A stretch of DNA of 30,927 nucleotides from Muribaculaceae bacterium (GTDB lineage Bacteria; Bacteroidota; Bacteroidia; Bacteroidales; Muribaculaceae): contig JAIDPP010000125.1 in the NCBI GenBank assembly GCA_029062725.1, positions 1 through 30,927 on the forward strand. Reading direction: 5' to 3'. Shown piece by piece: positions 14,983-24,400 of the stretch. Below the pieces are notes generated by a model. That model searched no databases. It saw only the letters and a program-made list of their open reading frames with translations, and was not told the DNA's origin. Within the stretch, counting starts at the first letter, position 1. Every line of letters starts with the position of its first letter. A program made the position numbers and the translations under genes.

Positions 14983-17040
14983 TTAGTCTTGGATGATAGA
15001 GATGGAGAACTCTTTGCACGAGCGGTTTTCGGGTCGCGTAGCGCAGAGCGAGAAACGACTGTAACGCTCGTAAATGTCGAGACCGCGTCCGAGGTTAATG
15101 GTCCAGCCGTTATCAAGGACTATGCTGCGGTCGTGGACTGCATCGAAGTACCACGAAAATTCGATGCCGCGAGGCGCGAGGTCTTCTTGCAGGTCTTGGA
15201 AGAAGTCGATGACGGTTGCGGCCTGTTCATCGTCAGTGGTCTGTGTATGAAGTTCTATTGTCAGTTCTTCGGCGTGAATACTGGAGTCTTGAATAGCTTG
15301 AATAAGCTCTATGAAGTTTGAGACCTGATGTGGAAGTCTTATAAAGGGGTCGGTAACAACAACTTTCTTGGCGGTTTTGAAATATTCGCCGAGCATAGAC
15401 TTCCACGACACACCTTTCTGATTCATACGAATGTTGATTTGCTTGGAAGCAAGAGCCTGAATACGCGGACGTGGCCGACGTTCGGCTGCCTCGTCTGCGC
15501 TGGCCGGGGCCGTATCTGATTGCGCGGGAGCAGCATCAGTCGCTTCGGGTTCGGTGATTGCAGGCTCACCGGGATTCTCTACACGTTCGAGAGTTTCGAC
15601 AACATGAGTCTCGCCGGTCTTGACTTTGACATACTGAAACTTTGCAGGTTCTGCCTTGAAAGTTTCATCAATGATATATAGTTGGTCTTTCACTCGCTTT
15701 CGGGATTCAGCCGCGAAATCGATTATCTCAAACGCTTCCTCGGTGGTATATCTGCCATCAGGATAAAGCAGTTTGATCATGCCGGAGAAGGTCTTGCGGA
15801 TCGCGAGATGGTCGCGTTCCGACAAAGAGCCGTCGAACAAGGCATATTCTTTCAGTTCTCCGGAGTAATCACGCGAACGAAGTTCGTGGAGAACTGCGGC
15901 AATATAGTCGGTAATCAGGCCGTAATCGGTAGTGAAACTATCCTTTTTGAGCATCTTTATTTCCCAACCGGGATTGTATAGATGTATTCGGTCAAGGAAG
16001 GCGCCCTTGATGAAAGCCATTGGGATGGACTCAAAAAGGTGCGAGTTCTTCAACATATAGGGAACGGTATGCTTAGTATTGCCGACGAAGGCCATTGAAG
16101 CGGAAGCCTCGTGTGTGGCTTTGCCACGATTGAACGACTTGTTTGCAAGGTAGTTCTGCATGGTGTCGATGAGAACTGCATCGGCAGACTTGCCCTTTTG
16201 CTGTTCATATTCGTCCCATGCCACGACATCCCAATAACCTACGAGGCCAAGGATTTCCTTGTTGCCTGATATTTTTGAGAAAAGTCGAGCTGATGTAACG
16301 TCACCACCGCTGACTAACACACCGTATGGCGAAAGTTCCTGAAAGACGTGGCTCTTGCCTGTGCCTTTCGGGCCGAGTTCCATAAAGTTGAAATTGTTTT
16401 CAACGTGTGGAAGGAGACGCGCAAGAACGATGAACTTCTCGCGGCGATTGAGTTTATCGGGGTTAAGGCCAACGGTCTGAACGAGAAAATCAATCCATTC
16501 GTCAGTGGTGAACTTGGCACGTTGCTCGATATAGTCATCAATGTTGATGTTGGAGATTTGAATAGGTTTCAGCGATTCAATCTCCCATCGCACTTTTATG
16601 TCCTCCCCCGAAAGATAGTTGATAGTAACTATAGACCAGACCCCGTTTCCCGATAAGAGTTTCGGATTTCGTTTTACCCATTCCGAGCCGATAGGAATAC
16701 GGCTCAGATTGAGGTTGGCGAAGTCGGCCTCGTATTGGTCAGCTTTATCGTTAAGTTGAACAGAAATCTTGTCGATGATACGGTATCGTCCGGCCTCCTT
16801 GATTTTACCTTTGATTTCTTCGGAAGCAGCACGATGAACGTAATTATTCTGAATGACGGTCTTGACTTTTTCGAGACCTGCGGCTATCATTTCTTTATCA
16901 TCGCTTGCGCAGTATTGGCCGAGAAGATATTCAAGGACGTAAGTAGGCACCGGCAGGTTGCCTTTGACAAGGAAAGCGAGGTCTTTCCGTACCACCTTTC
17001 CCATGAATGAATCGAGTATTTTATGCGAGAGTTCAGACAT
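14983..17040 (-). CDS. brxL: BrxL, AAA+ ATPase of type I BREX
   Basis: A 685-residue protein, normal for BrxL. The N-terminal domain (about 1-190) includes the family-typical KVVRKDL and YVLEYLLGQYCAS. The AAA+ core has Walker A GPKGTGKS (223-230), Walker B VVAWDEY (about 272-278) and a sensor-like FVGNTKHTVPYML. A low-complexity Ala/Glu/Pro linker (about 488-528) precedes a C-terminal domain (about 540-680) with VTDPFIRLPHQVSNF, HDRSIVLDNGW and LGRGLDIYERY. The last part resembles MIT_C-type PLD-fold domains rather than a Lon protease with a Ser-Lys pair, despite the family's Lon-like name. BrxL binds DNA as ring complexes and is needed for phage restriction in studied type I systems. It starts 5 bp after pglZ and ends the operon. 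Confidence 0.95.
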   Translation of the reverse strand: MSELSHKILDSFMGKVVRKDLAFLVKGNLPVPTYVLEYLLGQYCASDDKEMIAAGLEKVKTVIQNNYVHRAASEEIKGKIKEAGRYRIIDKISVQLNDKADQYEADFANLNLSRIPIGSEWVKRNPKLLSGNGVWSIVTINYLSGEDIKVRWEIESLKPIQISNINIDDYIEQRAKFTTDEWIDFLVQTVGLNPDKLNRREKFIVLARLLPHVENNFNFMELGPKGTGKSHVFQELSPYGVLVSGGDVTSARLFSKISGNKEILGLVGYWDVVAWDEYEQQKGKSADAVLIDTMQNYLANKSFNRGKATHEASASMAFVGNTKHTVPYMLKNSHLFESIPMAFIKGAFLDRIHLYNPGWEIKMLKKDSFTTDYGLITDYIAAVLHELRSRDYSGELKEYALFDGSLSERDHLAIRKTFSGMIKLLYPDGRYTTEEAFEIIDFAAESRKRVKDQLYIIDETFKAEPAKFQYVKVKTGETHVVETLERVENPGEPAITEPEATDAAPAQSDTAPASADEAAERRPRPRIQALASKQINIRMNQKGVSWKSMLGEYFKTAKKVVVTDPFIRLPHQVSNFIELIQAIQDSSIHAEELTIELHTQTTDDEQAATVIDFFQDLQEDLAPRGIEFSWYFDAVHDRSIVLDNGWTINLGRGLDIYERYSRFSLCATRPENRSCKEFSISIIQD

Positions 17041-17045
17041 GTATA

Positions 17046-19610
17046 TTAAAATTCGTCACGTTCAATCAGCGTATTGTCAGTGACTGTGGCTTTGATTAAA
17101 GGATTGAGATTGTCAGACACATCATAGACACGGAGCTGCAAGAGACCCGAGCCTGTGTTAAGCAGAGTGAGGTCAACATTGTAGATTCGGGCGGCGGCGT
17201 TATCGGCGTTGGTGCTTGACAATGTAATTGTCTTCTCAGTGGAGACAACCGTCTCACCGTGATAGATTGCACAACGCACGGTGCGCTCCTTGATGCTCTC
17301 CGATACGGCATCGTCCTGAAAGAGCTGAATTTTCAAGCGGCTTGAAACAACAGAGTGGTTCTTGCCGAGAAGCGTTACGCCTGTTGGTACCTTTCGGTTG
17401 ACCTTGGGTGAATAAGTATGAAGCACCGGGATTATCACCTCTTGTAGGGATGCACCGCCATGAGCAAAGTTGTAATCGCCACCGCGAACCTTGATGCGGT
17501 TGGTCCCTTCGGGAACCGCAACGAGCGCATTGGCTGACATATCCGAAACATTGTCAAGCGGGAACTTGACAATGCCGGGCACACTTGCCTCGGACTGCGT
17601 AATATAGTAGCGGCTTTTCTTTTCGAGTGCTTCATCGTTAACGTCGAGCTTGTCCTTATCCTCAAAAATCATATCATTATAGAGGAATCCGTGGTCAGAG
17701 GTAAGGTAGATGTGAGCCACATTGCCATGATCATGAATCTTGGCAATCACTTTGGCAAGGTCAGCTACGGCCTCGGAGCAGGTGTTGACAACTCGGCGTG
17801 GATTGCTGCCGTGGCCCTCATGGTCAACGGCATCATAGAAAAGCACCGCAAGTCTCAGACCGGTGAATATCGGGCGCAGCGACTCCTTGGAGCCATTGAG
17901 CACGGTGTCGAAGTCAACGACCCGTGCCTCCGCAATCTTATCTGTAAGATGCGCTTCGCGGGATGGCGTATCATTAAGAATTTTATGGTCGATCGACAAG
18001 GTCAAATCCATAAATTCGAGGGAGTCGTGCGGGAGCAGAGCCGACTTGCAATATTTAGTTTCGGTCGGAAGCATGGCCAAACCGGGCGAAAGTTCGGTTG
18101 TATAACGTTTGCCGTCCTTTGCAAGTCGCTCTACCAGTTCTTTAGCTATCTCATAGCGGAAGGCATCGCAGATGATGATAGCCTGTTTTACCGTCGAGTC
18201 GTAGACCGTCTTGAAGAAATCATGCTGGGGCAAAGCATGTGTGATCTCGGCGAAGCCGTTGCCACGTTCTTTTAGGCATCGCACCCACTCGGTGTTGAGT
18301 TTGTTAGCGATGCGGGCATAGTCGCAGTCGAGATTATGTTTCGAGGCTTCCAGAGCCAAGAAGCATCCGAGGGTATCATCAACCGCGTGGTATTTCAGAA
18401 TTGACTGACGATAGTACATGTCAAACAAATAGAGGTCGCCGATATATCGGTCGATATACTCGTCGGGGGAATTGAGGACAACGGAGCCGATGCGGTTCAG
18501 CTTCTCATAAAAAGAAGCGACCGCCAGGGCATATTCAAGAGCCTTGTGAACCGGTGACGTTTCTTCCACCTTTGAGCGAAGCGAAGTGATAAGGCTGACG
18601 GCTTTATCGGCATCCGACGAGAGGTAATCATTGGCTATGGCAGTAACCATAGCATCTGCCATAGCCGGAGACACCACATAATAATCCGCGCCGACCCCGT
18701 AGGTGGCAAGCAGACTTTCCTCTCTGATGTCAGCCGATAACTTTTCATACGCCTTGTAGAAAAGTTCGCGCTGCTGTCGGGGCAAGAGCCGGGCGGTCTC
18801 AACAAGTTTGTTTAGACGTTCGATGCGCAGCGAATCCGATATTTTAAGACGAATGTAGCTGTCAGAGGCATTTGCCGATAGGAGCTGAACGATGGAGTTA
18901 TACTTCATAGCTTCGGCAAATTCTTTCCAACGATTGGTCGGCTTCATCGGCTGAATAGTTAGGTCGAAGTAGCCCGATGTTATCTTGTCGAAGTATGTCT
19001 GAACGTCTCTGTTCCGACTAAGTGAGGTATAGAATGCCTCGGCCTTCTTGGTGTATTCATCGGGAAAGCCATCCCAGATTATCAGCTTCAAGATAATTTC
19101 CTCCCACGATAGCATCTTGGGCTCGTCTATATACCCCGACACGAGACCGCGCATGACTCTGTCTTCAGTGAACTCCGAAGCTGAGAAGTAAGGTCGCAGA
19201 ATTTTTGCGAACTTTTCGCGGTCGAACTCGTCGACATGATTCTTAATGAGAGTGGCGAAGGTGTCAGGGATGCCGTAATGTTGCATGAATTGTTCATAGC
19301 TTTCGCTGCGATACTCGGTATTGGCAGCGAGCAGCCCTGCCAAAGGAAAGGTCTCAATACTGCCGGGTTCTGACGGACTGAGTCGATTGAAAACGAGAAC
19401 TATGTTATCGTCTTTCCAATCGTGCTCGATGGCGTATTTTACGCCGAGCCACGACAGGCCGTCAAACACTACAAGGCGGTAGCCGTCGCGCCACTCGATA
19501 GCTTCAAGCTCGGAAGTGAAAGTCTGAGCCACGTCGTTGTCGAAAACGAACAAGACGTGAAGCCGAGGGTCACGGTCAAAATATGCGTATATCTTATCTT
19601 TTATAGCCAT
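17046..19610 (-). CDS. pglZ: PglZ, alkaline-phosphatase-fold protein of type I BREX
   Basis: An 854-residue type A PglZ. The N-terminal half (about 1-450) contains FVFDNDVAQTF and VFDGLSWLGVKYAIEHDW, typical of BREX-1 PglZ. The PglZ domain has metal-ligand candidates in IICDAFRYEIAKEL (Asp about 482), FYDAVDHEGHGS (about 591-602) and YLTSDHGFLY (about 635-644), followed by HGGASLQEVIIPV. These match the alkaline-phosphatase superfamily core. PglZ is essential for BREX function, where it has been implicated in both methylation and restriction. The gene begins 6 bp after the AlbA_2 gene stop and ends 5 bp before brxL, so it is part of the single minus-strand operon. Confidence 0.96.
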   Translation of the reverse strand: MAIKDKIYAYFDRDPRLHVLFVFDNDVAQTFTSELEAIEWRDGYRLVVFDGLSWLGVKYAIEHDWKDDNIVLVFNRLSPSEPGSIETFPLAGLLAANTEYRSESYEQFMQHYGIPDTFATLIKNHVDEFDREKFAKILRPYFSASEFTEDRVMRGLVSGYIDEPKMLSWEEIILKLIIWDGFPDEYTKKAEAFYTSLSRNRDVQTYFDKITSGYFDLTIQPMKPTNRWKEFAEAMKYNSIVQLLSANASDSYIRLKISDSLRIERLNKLVETARLLPRQQRELFYKAYEKLSADIREESLLATYGVGADYYVVSPAMADAMVTAIANDYLSSDADKAVSLITSLRSKVEETSPVHKALEYALAVASFYEKLNRIGSVVLNSPDEYIDRYIGDLYLFDMYYRQSILKYHAVDDTLGCFLALEASKHNLDCDYARIANKLNTEWVRCLKERGNGFAEITHALPQHDFFKTVYDSTVKQAIIICDAFRYEIAKELVERLAKDGKRYTTELSPGLAMLPTETKYCKSALLPHDSLEFMDLTLSIDHKILNDTPSREAHLTDKIAEARVVDFDTVLNGSKESLRPIFTGLRLAVLFYDAVDHEGHGSNPRRVVNTCSEAVADLAKVIAKIHDHGNVAHIYLTSDHGFLYNDMIFEDKDKLDVNDEALEKKSRYYITQSEASVPGIVKFPLDNVSDMSANALVAVPEGTNRIKVRGGDYNFAHGGASLQEVIIPVLHTYSPKVNRKVPTGVTLLGKNHSVVSSRLKIQLFQDDAVSESIKERTVRCAIYHGETVVSTEKTITLSSTNADNAAARIYNVDLTLLNTGSGLLQLRVYDVSDNLNPLIKATVTDNTLIERDEF

Positions 19611-19616
19611 AGCGAC

Positions 19617-21464
19617 TTATTCATTGCGTTTGTAGCGTTGCTTGGGTGATGTTGGCGAGTCTGGATATTCCATTGCCAATAGACCTAAGGCGAGTAATTT
19701 CTTTATAATTCGCTTTTGTGTATGCTGTCTGTTTCGACCTATTTGATGGGCTATCTCTGTTGCATTTCTCCATTGAACGCAATACTCAAGAACCATTTTT
19801 TCTTCTTGTGGACTAACAATTACCTGACTTGGTACATCAGGACTTAGTACATCAGGACTTAGTACATCAGCGCTTGGTACATCCGGACTTGGTACATCCG
19901 GACTTGGTACATCCAGACTTGGTACATTAGTACTAAGTTGATAATCATGATTAAGATAGTACATAGTTCCACGACCAAATCCAGATGGAACAAGCAAATT
20001 AGCTTTAACCAGCTCTTTAAGAAGTTTAGTGATATCTGCGGGATGTAATTCAAGTTGATTACGCAAGCTGTTGTTTGTTACAAACTCATCAATATATGCG
20101 CTTGATAATATCGACAATCCGTTATGATCAAGATTCTCTATTTGATTACCAAATTTATCATGTAATGCATGTAGAGTATCATCTGAAATGAGGGATTCCA
20201 TTGGTAAGTATAACTCAACCTTATCAGGCAAAGTACGTTCCTCAATGTATGGCCTGCGCCATTTGGCGCTTCGCCATCCTTTAAGAATCTTATCAACACC
20301 ACTACCAGCTTTATCAGATTTACCTATCAATCCAAACATTTTTTGGAGCGAAGGATTTCTGCATTCACTTATGCCTCCTTCATAATATTGGCTGAGCGAA
20401 ACCAACATAAACCCGGGATTCGACATCGTTATGGCTGTTGGTAATTTCAAGATAACAATTCGTGTCGAACCCCCATACAAAGCATGTACTAAAGCATTAA
20501 TCAATGCCTCGCGTAAAGCTTCGTGAGCCGGAGTTTCATCTTGTCGTTCATCACCTTTTAGGACAAAAGGCTTTGGCATAAAAGCCTGTAATTTTGGAAG
20601 GACAAGACGGTAAAACTGAAAAAGATTTGCTTCCCATGTCCCATCCGGATATATACGGTCGACCCACCTGGTTATTGTAGTGTCAGCCGGAATTTCACGA
20701 TAATCAAGCATGAAATCCGGAGCACATTCAGGATCGGTTATCGATTCCGTTTTGCCAAACATTAATAGTCCGGCAAGAGTAAAACCTTCCACACCGGTCT
20801 CTCGGTCTTTTCTATACCCGCCAAGTTTGCGCATTAATTCCAGATCATCTAAAGCCGTCCACGGATGCGAGGGAGTGCGGTTTGCAAACATTGTGCGATA
20901 TTGTCTGAATGATGTCATATCAATATCGTCCCATGTATAATTCCGTAATATTCTACTCTCGGTCTTATATTGGGTGGATTCTCTATCTGCAAACATCAGT
21001 GTCGCTACGATAGGAGCACAACGATAATCCCCCTCATCATTCCGTCGGAATGTTCCGGTCATAGGATCTCGTCCCACATATACTGGACGTTGCTCTCTAG
21101 TAGCCCTCGGTATAATGAATGCCATTAGAAAGCCATCGTTATATGGTAATTCTAATACATCCTTATCAGAGAGAAGCGGAAGACTTACAACATCTTTATC
21201 ATTCTGACAAGAAAAGAAAGTCTTTCTTAACTTTGCGACTTCATCCTTCGTATATGGTTTGGCAGAGAAAATATTGTTTTTCTCCTTAACACCAAACACA
21301 ATAATCCCTCCTTCTGTATTGGCAAAGGATGAGTATGTCTCCCAGAATGATCCCGGGAAACCACCATGAGCAGATTTGAATTCAATTTCTTTATTCTCAT
21401 GACCATTCATAAGGTCATCAAGAAAAGATTGTATTTTAAGACTCTCTCTTATGTAATCTTCCAT
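19617..21464 (-). CDS. AlbA_2 (Schlafen-type) ATP-binding protein inserted in the BREX operon
   Basis: A 615-residue protein. The AlbA_2 domain lies at about 18-150 (ENKEIEFKSAHGGF, SSFANTEGGIIVFGVKEK). A GHKL-like ATPase region (HATPase_c_4 type) follows at about 305-400 (HEALREALINALVHALY, ITMSNPGFM, GKSDKAGSGVDKI). Winged-helix-like segments come next (about 425-500). A linker of roughly seven five-residue repeats of SPDVP type (about 511-546) leads to a C-terminal helix-turn-helix (EIAHQIGRNRQHTQKRIIK). COG2865-type proteins with this layout are called regulators, but few have been tested. It sits between pglX and pglZ, 15 bp and 6 bp from them, so it is co-expressed with BREX. It looks more AT-rich than pglZ and brxC, suggesting later insertion. 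A role in regulating or extending defence is inferred. Confidence 0.85.
   Translation of the reverse strand: MEDYIRESLKIQSFLDDLMNGHENKEIEFKSAHGGFPGSFWETYSSFANTEGGIIVFGVKEKNNIFSAKPYTKDEVAKLRKTFFSCQNDKDVVSLPLLSDKDVLELPYNDGFLMAFIIPRATREQRPVYVGRDPMTGTFRRNDEGDYRCAPIVATLMFADRESTQYKTESRILRNYTWDDIDMTSFRQYRTMFANRTPSHPWTALDDLELMRKLGGYRKDRETGVEGFTLAGLLMFGKTESITDPECAPDFMLDYREIPADTTITRWVDRIYPDGTWEANLFQFYRLVLPKLQAFMPKPFVLKGDERQDETPAHEALREALINALVHALYGGSTRIVILKLPTAITMSNPGFMLVSLSQYYEGGISECRNPSLQKMFGLIGKSDKAGSGVDKILKGWRSAKWRRPYIEERTLPDKVELYLPMESLISDDTLHALHDKFGNQIENLDHNGLSILSSAYIDEFVTNNSLRNQLELHPADITKLLKELVKANLLVPSGFGRGTMYYLNHDYQLSTNVPSLDVPSPDVPSPDVPSADVLSPDVLSPDVPSQVIVSPQEEKMVLEYCVQWRNATEIAHQIGRNRQHTQKRIIKKLLALGLLAMEYPDSPTSPKQRYKRNE
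19827..19931. repeat. 15-bp coding minisatellite, about seven units
   Basis: The unit ACTTGGTACATCAGG and close variants (ACTTAGTACATCAGG, ACTTGGTACATCCGG) repeat about seven times without gaps. On the minus strand each unit encodes a S-P-D-V-P-type pentapeptide in the AlbA_2 protein. Copy changes keep the frame and would only alter linker length. Confidence 0.9.
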
Positions 21465-21479
21465 TTCTTTAGCAGAGTT

Positions 21480-24400
21480 TTATTTCAGTTTGGCGAGGAC
21501 GGGGGCGAAAGTGGCGTAGTTTTTCACGACGCCGTCGTCGAGGTCGATTTCTATTTGGCGGTCGGCGAACTCGTGAAGGCGGAGCTGATAGTCGCGACAT
21601 TCGTCAAGGTCGCAGCGTAGCTGCTTCAACTCCTTGTTTTCCTTTGATGTGAGCGAACTTTTAGCCATCAGGTCAGCTTCACGTGCGGCAAGATGTTCAA
21701 TGTATGGCAGCAGATAGTTGGTGCGTATATGCTCCGGTGTGAAGCGGTTCATGCGGTGCATATATACCAGGCACTGGAACGCTGCGCGTTTCCCTTTCTG
21801 ATTGGATGAGAACATCCAATAAATCGGTCGGTTCTGATACATCTTCTTGTGGTCGTTATAGAAGTCCGAACGGAAATAATCGACCACATCCTTACCGAGA
21901 GCGTCACGAACAAAGTTCATGTTCTCAGTAAGATATTCGTTGCCAAGGGCCACGCGAACAAACTCCGAAAAGCGGTTTGCGGCATTGTCGTGGAAGGGAG
22001 AGTCTTCGCCCATCATCGGCACAATACCATCATCATCAATCCACCATTGTTTGCCTGTCTGAACCACCGTGTAAGGAGCATATTCATCAGCCGAAGGATT
22101 CGGGTGCGCAATGGCGAGACCGGGACGGTCAAGACGATAGCGCCCCATCATGCAACCCACAGCATAGCTGATGAACTGCTTTATGATAACATCTTTATTC
22201 CAAATAAGGACAGGGCCATCAACATCATCTCCATCTGGGGTAGCCTCTCCTTGTTGGAGAATTGTTATATCCTCGTAACCTACATTAGGAGAAAGTTCAT
22301 CCTGAAGACCATAAATATCAATGAACTGGCGATTAATTTCAATTTCGTTAGATTGAAGCTGTGCAAACAAACGGGTCCATTTCTGCCTATAAGCTATATA
22401 TAAGGAATATAAAGAGCTGGCATAAAGTTTTATTGTGTGTTGCCGAGCTTCTAAGTTGGCATCACATCGCACATATTCAGGATATAATATTTCTATGTCA
22501 GCCTCTCGGTGGTGACTAAATACATTGGTCTCAGTTGGCATTTCTCGCGCTTGAGCAAGGAGTGGTGATATCTCAAAATCCCACGAAGTTTCGTGTGCAT
22601 CCCAATCTTGTTTGGAAATATTTATACAGGAATCGACTAAACTAAATATAGTATGGTCAATTACACAAAGATTGGGTAACGTTTTTATTATGCCACATTT
22701 ATTATTGATTGTTGGCATAACGATACGAGATATAAAATCGAAAGTATTTGAATTCAAATATGCTAAACAAGCTTTAATATTTGAACCTTCACGTGGGATA
22801 GCAACTTGTCCTCCAGCATCAAACAAGAACCCTTTGGGAAAATATCGTAGAGCAAAACCCTTAGTTGATATAGAAGACCATGTTCCTCCTGCCTGAAAAT
22901 ATAAGCTTTCACTCGGTCTAACATGTCCTTTTAGTGCAGACATCTGCTCTCTATATGGAGCATCAAAACCAATAACTACATCATTATTACCATACCATTT
23001 TCTTGCCCCACCTCCTTTATTATATGGAATCCATCTTTTATGGTGATTATCGATATCTTCATAGGAAGAAGCATCGAAGATTAACATAGAAGAATGAACC
23101 TCATACCACAATCGAGTAAATCTTGCATTGTCAGCGGTGTGGATACCTTCTCTAAAAAAGAATTCTTCATCGAGAGGAATTTTACCTGTAAATATTTTAC
23201 TCAAAATATTTACGCTTACCCAATATGCAATAGGCGCACCTGGAATTTGCTCAAACTGCTTTTGGTCGGAAACGATGTAACGATTTATCCCAACATAAAA
23301 CATCTCACGTTTTGCATTACAGTTGGCTCCGTCAATAAGTCGGTAATAAATACCAGGATATGTTGGCTTTTCTTTGGAGATAATAAAAGCTGCATTCTGA
23401 ACGACTTCTCCAGAAAGTTCATCGAAAGTGCGAGGGCCGAGATGAAGCAGAGAGTCAATCTGTTGATTATCGATTACATCTTTGCGAAGTGATTCAAATG
23501 AGCTGAGAAACATCCATGACTGCATATTAATCATACCGTATTTGCCATGTTCGCGAAGGCGATCTATCGCTACATCCATAAATATGGCAAATAGGTCAGC
23601 CTTTGAATCAGGATATTCTTTCGTGGCGTATGATTTCAATGTAGCCTCCTTGTTTGTAGGCATATACGGTGGATTCATGCAAAGTGCAGCATACTTGTCG
23701 GTGAGAGCAAGTATGACACGGAAAGCATCTACGAGCGGGGTGAAGCTGTCGGTATGCATTGGTTCGGCATCGTAAGTGAAGACGGCACGACTCAGATATT
23801 CCACTCCTTCACCGCTGATCTCAAATTTCATTATCGATCCGAGCACATCTGCATCAGCCATCAATTCAAAGGCTTCCGCAATTTGCGCATCAGCTTCGTC
23901 GCTTGGAAGTTCGATCTGATATGCACAGTTGAAATGGCCTTTAAGGTCGCGCCAAGTGTAGCGGTCCACTTCTGGCATCGAGTATATACGCGGCATGCAG
24001 TGGCCGTCGGCGAAAGCGGTGTCAGTCTGACACGCTTTCAGCAGAAGCGCGAATTGAGCAAGCTGACGGGCGCGGTCGTCAAGGTCTATGCCGACCATGT
24101 TCTTCGTGAGTATGGCTTCTATTGCTTCGCGTGGCGAATAGAAGTCCTCAGCATAGAGGGCATAAAGGAGGTCGAACATCTCATTGAGAATATGCCCGGA
24201 GCCGCAAGAGAGGTCGCCACATTTCAGGTCTTCGAGCGAGTTATAGCGCAGAATGGCATCGTCGGGAGTAGGCTCTGCCGGCATCACGAGGTATTTCCAG
24301 TTCTCGGAAATAGTGGAATCGGGATTATTGTCGAGATAGATGCGACCGAGAGTGTTTTCAACCATATATTTCACAATCCAATTGGGTGTGAAAATCTGGG

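Noticed and set aside
19827..19931. Possible CRISPR array
   Set aside because: The units are directly adjacent with no spacers and lie in a reading frame, so it is a minisatellite. The 18-bp repeats at 3531-3602 are rejected for the same lack of spacers.
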